64,000 nt of DNA from Streptomyces flaveolus (lineage in GTDB: Bacteria > Actinomycetota > Actinomycetes > Streptomycetales > Streptomycetaceae). The stretch spans positions 101,658 to 165,657 of the forward strand of contig NZ_BMRV01000017.1 of assembly GCF_014648815.1 (NCBI RefSeq), read 5' to 3'. Position numbers and translations under genes: made by a program. Positions 35,057 through 41,847 of this stretch are shown piece after piece; the stretch's first letter is position 1; each line of letters begins with the position of its first letter. The notes beneath the pieces are model-generated. The model made no database searches. It saw nothing but the letters and a program-made list of their open reading frames with translations, and was not told the origin of the DNA.

Positions 35057-35731
35057 TCAGCCGGGGCTGGGGTCGAGGGACGTTGCCCCGCTCGCGTGAC
35101 CCATGGGGTATTGCTCCTTGATCAACTCTCTCAGTTGATCCCTGACGGTCGCCAGTGCGGCCGTGGTTGCCGCTGTCTCGGCTTTCAGGGAGTGGAGACG
35201 GTCCGGGCTCACTTCGGCGTTGGCCAGGGCGTGGTCGACGAAGGCGCGGTATTTGCCGACCCATTGTGTTCGCCCCTCGACCGCGCTGTCGAAGTCCTCC
35301 AGCAATTCAGCGCAGTAGACGGACATCAGACTGCGCAGTGAGCGCCGAGCTGCTTGCCTGCGCTTGTCGGCGCTCCAGCGCTGCGTCAGGGGAGCCGCAG
35401 GATGCATGATCGAATTGATCTCTCGATGCGCGATCTCGACGTAGCTGCGTCCGAGCTTGAGGGTGAACACGGTGTAGGGACGGCCGGCCCCGTTGCCGAC
35501 ACTGGCCCCCATTTTCACCTCCCGCCGGGTCTGCGCGTTCGTCCCGAGCTGCTGGAGTGCCTGGTTGGTTCGCTTGGCGGCCTCACACCAGGCGTTGATG
35601 ACCTCGTGGAGCTCCAGCAGTGACTCGTGCAGGTTCGGCCACGATGGTGATCCGACGGCACGCTCCGAGACCCCTCGGAGGATGCTCCCTGCCGCCCGTG
35701 TCAAGACCGTGACTTCGGGGCCGATCGGCAT
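35057..35731 (-). CDS. Hypothetical protein, mostly helical
   Basis: 224 residues, preceded by GAGGTGG at good spacing. It appears almost wholly alpha-helical (LHESLLELHEVINAWCEAAKRTNQAL; KAETAATTAALATVRDQLRELIKEQY), with no membrane segment or signal. GC content and codon bias are lower than in its neighbours, which suggests more recent acquisition. I do not recognise the family. No partner gene is adjacent. Confidence 0.6.
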   Translation of the reverse strand: MPIGPEVTVLTRAAGSILRGVSERAVGSPSWPNLHESLLELHEVINAWCEAAKRTNQALQQLGTNAQTRREVKMGASVGNGAGRPYTVFTLKLGRSYVEIAHREINSIMHPAAPLTQRWSADKRRQAARRSLRSLMSVYCAELLEDFDSAVEGRTQWVGKYRAFVDHALANAEVSPDRLHSLKAETAATTAALATVRDQLRELIKEQYPMGHASGATSLDPSPG

Positions 35732-35832
35732 GAGTCCACCTCGATTCTTCAGGCCGATGGGTGGGTCAGCCTAGATCGGACCACCACGCTCGGTTGCCCG
35801 GTTGAGGGAGATTTGCGCTTTCTCCTCAAGTC

Positions 35833-36435
35833 TCAGTACGCGCCGCCCCGGAACAGCAGGCTGTTGTGGTGGCGGGGGCGGTCGCCGCGTTCGTGGGCCG
35901 CGTCGGAGCGGTCGGCGGGGGCCGAGCGCCCGGCGAGGTCCCGGAGGGCCGCCAGGCCGGCCAGCACCGTGTCACGGTGACGCGCGGACTTCATCCAGAC
36001 CGGCAGCCGGGCGAACATCGACAGTGTCGGGGAGGCGTGACGCTCCCGCAGCCGTGCGTTCACGTAGGCGGCGAGGGCGTCGACGTGTTCCTCGTCGTAC
36101 GCCCACAGGATCCGTCCCGCACAGCGGGTCTGCAGCCACAGCGGCCGCCGGAAGAAGGGGTCCTCGGTGCCGCCGGGAACCACGCCGACCAGAGCCCTGC
36201 CCCGCTGCTCGGCGGTCCAGTCGGCGACCGCGCCGCAGCCGGTGCAGCTGAGACGGCGGGGCTGGAAGAGGAGGGAGCTGACGTACCTCGTTTCCGCGAG
36301 ACCGGGCACGGGCGCGACGAGGGCGCGGCCACCGCACCCCGGACAGACCACGAGCACCCGACTGGTGAACCGGACGAGCCACGTGCCGTGGTCGTGGTGG
36401 CGGACCGGTGCGGAGTGGACGGACGCGGAACCCAT
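35833..36435 (-). CDS. Zinc-ribbon protein of unknown function
   Basis: 200 residues from the ATG at 36435 (MGSASVHSAP); an ATG three codons earlier (36444) is possible. Two CxxC pairs form a TFIIB-like zinc ribbon: CPGCGGRALV and CTGCGAVADW. The rest (RPLWLQTRCAGRILWAYDEEHVDALAAYV) is shared by many uncharacterised actinobacterial zinc-ribbon proteins; function unknown. Adjacent genes give no clue. Confidence 0.75.
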   Translation of the reverse strand: MGSASVHSAPVRHHDHGTWLVRFTSRVLVVCPGCGGRALVAPVPGLAETRYVSSLLFQPRRLSCTGCGAVADWTAEQRGRALVGVVPGGTEDPFFRRPLWLQTRCAGRILWAYDEEHVDALAAYVNARLRERHASPTLSMFARLPVWMKSARHRDTVLAGLAALRDLAGRSAPADRSDAAHERGDRPRHHNSLLFRGGAY

Positions 36436-36497
36436 GGCCGACACCCTGCCAGGTCCGGTCCGCCCCGGGCGACCTCATTACGGCGGACCCGGCGCGG

Positions 36498-37049
36498 TCA
36501 CACCCCGGTCGCGCCGTCGATCCGTTCGCGGATCAGGTCGGCGTGTCCGTTGTGACGGGCGTACTCCTCGATCATGTGGATCAGCACCCAGCGCAGGGAG
36601 ACCGTGCCCCGCCAGGAGTCGTGGCCCTCGACGTCCAGATGCGCCGCCTCGGCGACGAACGCTTCCGCGAAGGCGACTTCCTCGCTCCAGGCCGCCCAGG
36701 ACGCCGCGACGACCTCGGGGTCCGGACCGGCGCCGTCGAAGTCGCCCTCGGGGGTGTCCGTGGAGGAGAAGCGCAGCTCGACGTCCTGCCCGGCGAGCAC
36801 GGCCCGGAACCAGCGGCGTTCCACGTCGGCGAGGTGTCTCACGAGGCCGAGCAGGGAGAGCGAGGACGGAGACACGGGCCGCAGCGCCAACTCCGGCCCC
36901 AGCCCGGCGCACTTCAGCTTCAGGGTGGCGCGCTGGGCGTCCAGCACGGCCACGAGCATCCTCCGCTCGTCACCGGTCGCGGGTCCGCTGAAGCGGCGCT
37001 CGCTGCCGGCGCCGGTGAACAGTTCGATCCGTCGGTCGGGAATCTTCAT
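36498..37049 (-). CDS. DinB-family protein (DUF664)
   Basis: 183 residues. The DinB four-helix bundle is recognisable: DERRMLVAVLDAQRATLKLK, LLGLVRHLADVERRWF with a metal-type His, and the C-terminal RWVLIHMIEEYARHNGHADLIRERIDGATG that holds the second and third histidines. This is the DUF664 branch, related to mycothiol-dependent enzymes of actinobacteria, so a thiol-transferase or maleylpyruvate-isomerase-like role is possible. Substrate unknown. ATG at 37049. Confidence 0.85.
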   Translation of the reverse strand: MKIPDRRIELFTGAGSERRFSGPATGDERRMLVAVLDAQRATLKLKCAGLGPELALRPVSPSSLSLLGLVRHLADVERRWFRAVLAGQDVELRFSSTDTPEGDFDGAGPDPEVVAASWAAWSEEVAFAEAFVAEAAHLDVEGHDSWRGTVSLRWVLIHMIEEYARHNGHADLIRERIDGATGV

Positions 37050-37217
37050 GGCCACATCATGGGCGCCGGACGAACGTCCCCGGAACCGGCTGGGACCGCG
37101 GCCGAGGAGACCGTGCGGGCGGGAACTTCCCTGCCCCTTCGCGCGTTGCGGAAGAGTCCTGATCATTCTGATGTGAGACCCGGTGGCGGTGCCGTCGCGG
37201 GGAGAAGTGAGCAACGC

Positions 37218-37745
37218 ATGGCCATGGTGGGCCTGTTCTGGATCGCCGAGGGCGACGTGTACGTGGGCGCGAAGCCGTCCGGCCTGGCGCCCGGGGTACG
37301 TCTGACACCCCAGGGCGTGGTGGCGCTCGGCGAGCGGCAGTCCGGCGTCCACCTGTGGGAGGACGTGCGCGCCCTGACGGTGGCGGACGTTCCGGTGAAG
37401 TCCCTCGTGCGGCAGGCCGGCGTGCTCAAGGACCTCGCCGTGACGATGGTGGTGAATCTGGCCATGCCCATGGGGCCGGACCGGACGGACGAGGCCCCGG
37501 CGCTGATGACGCTGCGCGTCTCGTCGCCCGACGCCGACCACGAGCTGTCGGTCTACGCGGCCGCGGCCGTCGGCTACTCGCCGACCGAGGTCGAGCTCTC
37601 CCGCGCCCTGCTGTCGCGCCTCACCGAGGGCGCCGCGACGATGGAGACCACCCTGGCGGCGATGTCGGAGTGGGGCCGCGCGTCGGAGGGCGGGACCCCG
37701 CGGAGCGCGGAGCGGGAGAGGCTGCTGCGGAGTTGGGCGGGCTAG
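37218..37745 (+). CDS. Hypothetical protein
   Basis: 175 residues from the ATG at 37218 behind GGGAGAAG. The N-terminus (MVGLFWIAEGDVYVGAKPSG, then VRLTPQGVVALGE) and the central VWEDVRALTVADVPVK-like section look like the PH-like beta fold seen in several Streptomyces unknowns; the C-terminus (AATMETTLAAMSEWGRASE) is helical. I recognise no function. Divergent from the DinB gene, convergent with the DUF3592 gene. Confidence 0.65.
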   Translation: MAMVGLFWIAEGDVYVGAKPSGLAPGVRLTPQGVVALGERQSGVHLWEDVRALTVADVPVKSLVRQAGVLKDLAVTMVVNLAMPMGPDRTDEAPALMTLRVSSPDADHELSVYAAAAVGYSPTEVELSRALLSRLTEGAATMETTLAAMSEWGRASEGGTPRSAERERLLRSWAG

Positions 37746-37810
37746 GACGGGACCCTCCGAGAGGCGTCAGCCCGCGGCGGACGTCCCGTGCCCGCGTGAG
37801 CCGCGCGGCA

Positions 37811-38248
37811 TCAGCTCAGCGCCGCGGACAGGCTCACCCACTGGTACACCAGGAAGATCGCGCACCCGGCCAGGACCAGCAGCCAGAACGTCATGGCCGC
37901 CGCGTCCTTGCCGGGCTGCGGTTCGACCGCGGTGGCCCGCTCCGGATCCTGCGCGGAGTAGTAGACGGGGACCGTGTCACCCTCGGCCCGGTCGCGCGGG
38001 CCGCCGCTCTCCTGGAAGCGGACCGCGCGGCCGTCCCGGGTGGTGTAGTCGTACTCGTGCCACTGCACGCGCCGGGCCACGTTGTTGACCATCTGGGTCG
38101 TGGCCCAGGTGCGCACCACCCGCGCAGGCGCGCTCAGTCCGCTCTCCCAGGCCTCGCGCCGCTGCCGCGTCCGGCGGACCAGCGCGACCGCGGACCAGAC
38201 CATGGCGGCCAGCAGCACCACCATGGTGATGTGGAACAGTGCGTTCAT
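37811..38248 (-). CDS. DUF3592 membrane protein
   Basis: 145 residues with an N-terminal transmembrane helix (ALFHITMVVLLAAMVWSAVAL) and a C-terminal one (MTFWLLVLAGCAIFLVYQWV). Between them lies the DUF3592 beta domain: ARVVRTWATTQ, YDYTTRDGRAVRFQE, GDTVPVYYSAQDPERA. It is an inner-membrane protein of unknown function. ATG at 38248. Confidence 0.8.
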   Translation of the reverse strand: MNALFHITMVVLLAAMVWSAVALVRRTRQRREAWESGLSAPARVVRTWATTQMVNNVARRVQWHEYDYTTRDGRAVRFQESGGPRDRAEGDTVPVYYSAQDPERATAVEPQPGKDAAAMTFWLLVLAGCAIFLVYQWVSLSAALS

Positions 38249-38446
38249 GGCGGTGGGTACCCCCGTACTCGTCGTCAGGCATCGCATCCGCCGGACAACC
38301 GTGTGCTGGTGGCCGTGCCGGCGCAGGCGGACCCTACCCGAGCGGCGTCCGGCCCGTGACGCCGCCCCGGCACTGACGGACCCCCGGCGCCGTCCTGGGC
38401 CACCGGCCACCGCCTGCGCGGCGCCTCGCACCGCGCGGGGTGTGCG

Positions 38447-41400
38447 TCAAGCCCCGACGACTGCCCTGCCGTACGGAACGAGCCGCACCGGGCCGACGAG
38501 ACCGTAGTTCTGCCTCTTGGCGACCCCGAACACCGGCGCGTCGGCGACCCGCAGGCGGTTGAGCAGGGAGGTGGCGACCTCCACCTCGATGGTGTTGGTG
38601 CCGCGACGCAGGTACGGGCCCACGTCCACCACCGGCGTCAGCTGGTCGGCGGGCGGCAGGGCGCGCCCGTTGACCGTGACCCGGTAGGTGTCGAACACCT
38701 CGCCCAGTTCCAGCCGGGCACCGTGACCGCCGCTCCAGGCGGCCCCCAGCTTCACCGTGGTGCGGTACCGGCCCACGCCCGACGCATCGGCCAGCTCCGG
38801 GATCTCGGGCCAGGGCTTGAGCCCGTCGAGCTCGACAGTGCGCCGGGTCCTGGTCGTGCTGGACGCGGTGGCGCCCGGTGTCCAGTCCTCGGCGGTCAGG
38901 GACCAGCGGGTGAGCGCCATCGGCTCGGCGACCTTCTCGATGGTCGCGCTGACGGTGGCCCCGCTCTGCAGGACGGTGGCGTAGGTGCCCGGACGTGTGT
39001 CGCGGATCTCCAGCCGGCCGCCCTCGGCACGACGGACCTCGGCCGCCTCGCTGGACGTCGCGTTCCAGCGGGGTGCGGGGCCGGGGATCCACTTGCCGGG
39101 ACGGGCCGTCGCGATGATCGTCGTGGCTCCCGGTTCCAGGGTGATGCGGAGCCGGAAGCGTCCGTCGTCGAGCCGGGTGTAGAGGGCGAGCGGTTCGATC
39201 GTGCCGGTCCAGGCGTCCAGCACGTAGGGGACGGCGTCCGGCCTGCGCGGGGTGAGCGTCACGTCGTGACTGATGAGCGTGCCGGTCGAGTTCTTCTTGC
39301 TGACCGAGTCGTTGGCGAAGAAGTAGTAGTCGGCCTCCGTGTCGGCCCGGTGGGCGTGCAGCAGCATCGAGGACTGCGCGTACTCGACGTCGCGCTTCAG
39401 GCCGAGCGCGGCGATGCCCTGGGGCACGTCGGGGCGGTCGGGCACGTTGGAGACGCTGGGCTGCGCCAGCAGTTCGGCGATCAGTTCCAGCAGACGCTCG
39501 TTGTCGCCCGTCTTCGGCAGCCCGGGTACGTGCCCGTCCTTCCAGTCCCCGATGACGATGACCGGAAGGCCCTTCCTGGCGTAGCCGACGAGCTTCTCTG
39601 CGACGTCCAGTTGCAGCGTGTGCTCGCGGTTGATCATGACGTCGCCGTCGACGAGCAGCGCCTTGAAGGCGGGGCCGTCCGGGGCGAACCGGCCGTCGCG
39701 CACCAGGGCGCCGGGCAGCGAGAGCAGGCGCGGGCTGAGGAAGAGGTGGGTCCAGCCGGCCGGTATGCCGTCGGCGCTGAACCAGGACGCGCCGAGCCCG
39801 GAACCGGCGTAGCCCTTCTGCCAGAGCACGCCGATGTCGGCCTTGTTGACGCCGGTCTGCAGGACCTGCTGGGTCCGGCTCAGGTATCCGGCGATATCGG
39901 GCACATGACGCCACGTGGGCTGGCGGGGGCCCCAGGCCTCGCCGTAGCCGGCGCCGCCGTTGTACGGCGAGAAGGCCGCGAAGCCGGGCCACGCCGCACC
40001 CGGGGCGTCGGCGTACGCGAAGCCGTGGAACACGGCCTGGTTCACCCCGGCCGCGTACTGGGTGACGAGCTTGCGGAGGGTGGCGTCCCAGGTGGTCGCG
40101 TAGGCGCCGCCCGCCGTGCCGCCCGCCTCGTTGGACAGCACCAGCTTGCCGCCCATGTCCCGGCCGCCGGCCAGGCAGCGGAAGTCGTCGAGGTTCTTGA
40201 ACCCGAGCGACTCGCCCTCGGGCACGTCCAGCAGCGCGGCCTTGTACATCGCGTCGGTCTGCAGGCCGTAGGGCTGGACGCGCAGGTGCAGGCCGAGGCC
40301 GTGCGCCCACTTCCGCACCGGGAGCAGGTGGTTCTCGACGTACAGCTCGGTGACCACTTCCATGTAGTCCCGGCGGACGGCCTTGTTGGTGGCGTCGTCG
40401 AACGCGAAGGCGTACTTCTCCTTCGTCTGCAGGAGTGCGGGCAGATACGGGGCGAGCGAGTAGCCCATGCGGCGTTCGAACTCGGCCATGATGCCGGGCG
40501 TCCACAGCGTCGCGTGCGTCTCGATCTCGAGGGAGTCCTCGAACAGCGCGCCCCCGGTCTCCCGCAGCAGCCTGCGCATGCGCGGGGTGAGGATGCGGCT
40601 CTCCCAGAAGTCGATGACGGCCCGCGTCCCGGCCTCGCTGAAGTGGTCGACGACATAACTCGATGGGGTGGTGTGGGCCGGGCCCTCGGGGCGCTGGCCG
40701 GAGCCGCGTTCGTAACAGGCGATGACGAGCCAGGTCCCGTCGTCGGGCGCGGTCCACTCCAGCCGTCCGCCCTCGACGCGGGAGGCGAGATCGGTGACCG
40801 AGTCCTTCTCCAGCCGGGTGGGGAAGGCGGTGGGCGAGGTGCCGGCGACCACGCGGACGGCCTGCACGGACCGCACCTTCCGGGCCGTCGCGGCGGAGTC
40901 GGGGGCGGTCACCGGCTCGGGGAGCGGGCCCGCGAAGGCGGTTCCCCCGGGGACGACGGCGACGCCGTGCGCCAGCTCCTTGATCGCGGCGTTGCCGTCG
41001 GGCGTAATGCCGGGGACGGCGGCCGGCCAGGCCGGGCCGATGGAGAGGTCCACGAGGATGCCGCGCTTCTTCGCCTGACCCAGGGCCGTCTCGACCGCGT
41101 CGGCCCATGCAGGGGTACCCCAGCCGTAGCGGGACGGGTCGATCGGCTCGGAGACGCTGTGGGTGACCGCCGCGATCTCCACGCCGCCGAAGCCCGCGTC
41201 GGCGATCCGGTCGATCTCCCGCCTGATCTCGTCCGCGTCGACCAGCGCGTCCGGCCACCACCAGCGGAACTTGGGACGCACCGGCGCCGCGGGGGAGGAG
41301 AACGAACGGGCGAACGCGCCGCCGGGCCTGGCCGTCGTGGCGCCCGCCGGTGTCGGTCCGCCCGCCGCGGCGGCGGCCGAGGCGGTCCCCGCCGACAGGG

Positions 41401-41497
41401 CCGCCGCGGTCCCGGCCGCCGCCGTCATCTTGAGCAGAGTCCGCCGCCGCAGACTGTCGTGCTCGAAGGTCTCTTCCTGCCCAGGTCTGTGTCTCAT
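38447..41497 (-). CDS. Exported alpha-L-rhamnosidase-like glycosidase, GH106 type (first copy)
   Basis: 1016 residues. A Tat-type signal is visible (LRRRTLLKMTAAAGTAAALS), so the enzyme is exported folded. The body matches the GH106 layout: PKFRWWWPDALVDADEIRREID with the GFGGVEIAAV barrel start, VVDHFSEAGTRAVIDFWE, FEDSLEIETHATLWTPG, and a C-terminal galactose-binding-like domain (GRYRTTVKLGAAW ... YRVTVNGRALPPAD ... GTNTIEVEVATSLLNRLR). GH106 enzymes remove terminal alpha-L-rhamnose from pectin and other plant polymers. It is divergent from the GH127-type gene; the shared 350 bp gap has a promoter and LacI-type operator facing each gene. ATG at 41497 follows GAGGCG. Confidence 0.88.
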   Translation of the reverse strand: MRHRPGQEETFEHDSLRRRTLLKMTAAAGTAAALSAGTASAAAAAGGPTPAGATTARPGGAFARSFSSPAAPVRPKFRWWWPDALVDADEIRREIDRIADAGFGGVEIAAVTHSVSEPIDPSRYGWGTPAWADAVETALGQAKKRGILVDLSIGPAWPAAVPGITPDGNAAIKELAHGVAVVPGGTAFAGPLPEPVTAPDSAATARKVRSVQAVRVVAGTSPTAFPTRLEKDSVTDLASRVEGGRLEWTAPDDGTWLVIACYERGSGQRPEGPAHTTPSSYVVDHFSEAGTRAVIDFWESRILTPRMRRLLRETGGALFEDSLEIETHATLWTPGIMAEFERRMGYSLAPYLPALLQTKEKYAFAFDDATNKAVRRDYMEVVTELYVENHLLPVRKWAHGLGLHLRVQPYGLQTDAMYKAALLDVPEGESLGFKNLDDFRCLAGGRDMGGKLVLSNEAGGTAGGAYATTWDATLRKLVTQYAAGVNQAVFHGFAYADAPGAAWPGFAAFSPYNGGAGYGEAWGPRQPTWRHVPDIAGYLSRTQQVLQTGVNKADIGVLWQKGYAGSGLGASWFSADGIPAGWTHLFLSPRLLSLPGALVRDGRFAPDGPAFKALLVDGDVMINREHTLQLDVAEKLVGYARKGLPVIVIGDWKDGHVPGLPKTGDNERLLELIAELLAQPSVSNVPDRPDVPQGIAALGLKRDVEYAQSSMLLHAHRADTEADYYFFANDSVSKKNSTGTLISHDVTLTPRRPDAVPYVLDAWTGTIEPLALYTRLDDGRFRLRITLEPGATTIIATARPGKWIPGPAPRWNATSSEAAEVRRAEGGRLEIRDTRPGTYATVLQSGATVSATIEKVAEPMALTRWSLTAEDWTPGATASSTTRTRRTVELDGLKPWPEIPELADASGVGRYRTTVKLGAAWSGGHGARLELGEVFDTYRVTVNGRALPPADQLTPVVDVGPYLRRGTNTIEVEVATSLLNRLRVADAPVFGVAKRQNYGLVGPVRLVPYGRAVVGA

Positions 41498-41506
41498 CGC
41501 GCCTCG

Positions 41507-41520
41507 TTTGAACGTTTTAA
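41507..41520. promoter_or_regulatory. Candidate LacI operator, GH106 side
   Basis: TTTGAACGTTTTAA carries the AACGTT core of the TGAAACGTTTCA-type operator. It begins 12 bp downstream of the -10 box of the GH106 promoter, the same place relative to the promoter as the operators near rhaI and rhaT. Confidence 0.5.
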
Positions 41521-41532
41521 TGGCCTGGCTGG

Positions 41533-41561
41533 AACATACGCAGCCCGATGTGCGGCCGCAA
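41533..41561 (-). promoter_or_regulatory. Probable promoter of the first GH106 gene
   Basis: Minus strand TTGCGG (41561-41556) and TATGTT (41538-41533), 17 bp apart, about 40 bp before the start codon. Confidence 0.5.
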
Positions 41562-41688
41562 GGGTTCGGCGGAGACGGATCGTCCGACAGTTCGCCCGCG
41601 CCGCCGACAGGGCCCGTTACCAGCAAGTACCGTGCGAGTGCGGGCCGGTTGCGGGCAGCCGTCGACTCCGGCGGGGCTGTCGTAACCC

Positions 41689-41717
41689 TTGACTCCCCCG
41701 AGGGCTCCGCCTACTTT
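41689..41717 (+). promoter_or_regulatory. Probable promoter of the GH127/GH106/GH78 run
   Basis: TTGACT (41689-41694) and TACTTT (41712-41717) are 17 bp apart. The likely start point lies near 41724, just before the operator. Confidence 0.55.
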
Positions 41718-41733
41718 GCCGTTCGGCTGAGAA

Positions 41734-41753
41734 AAACGTTTCAACGTACGTTG
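41734..41753. promoter_or_regulatory. Candidate LacI operator plus palindrome, GH127 side
   Basis: AAACGTTTCA (41734-41743) is the core and right half of a TGAAACGTTTCA-type site. Overlapping it, CAACGTACGTTG (41742-41753) is a perfect 12 bp palindrome. Both lie just downstream of the promoter at 41689-41717. Confidence 0.5.
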
Positions 41754-41847
41754 CGGAGCCGGCTGCCCCAGGAGCGTCGCCTCCCGCCGCCCCGTGCACG
41801 CATCGGCCCGTCACCGAGTGGTTCGTCCCTCCCCGAAGGAGCCCGGC

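Noticed and set aside
38723..41692. A 989-codon plus-strand frame opposite the first GH106 gene
   Set aside because: Shadow frame with repetitive composition; the minus-strand protein has a Tat signal and family motifs.
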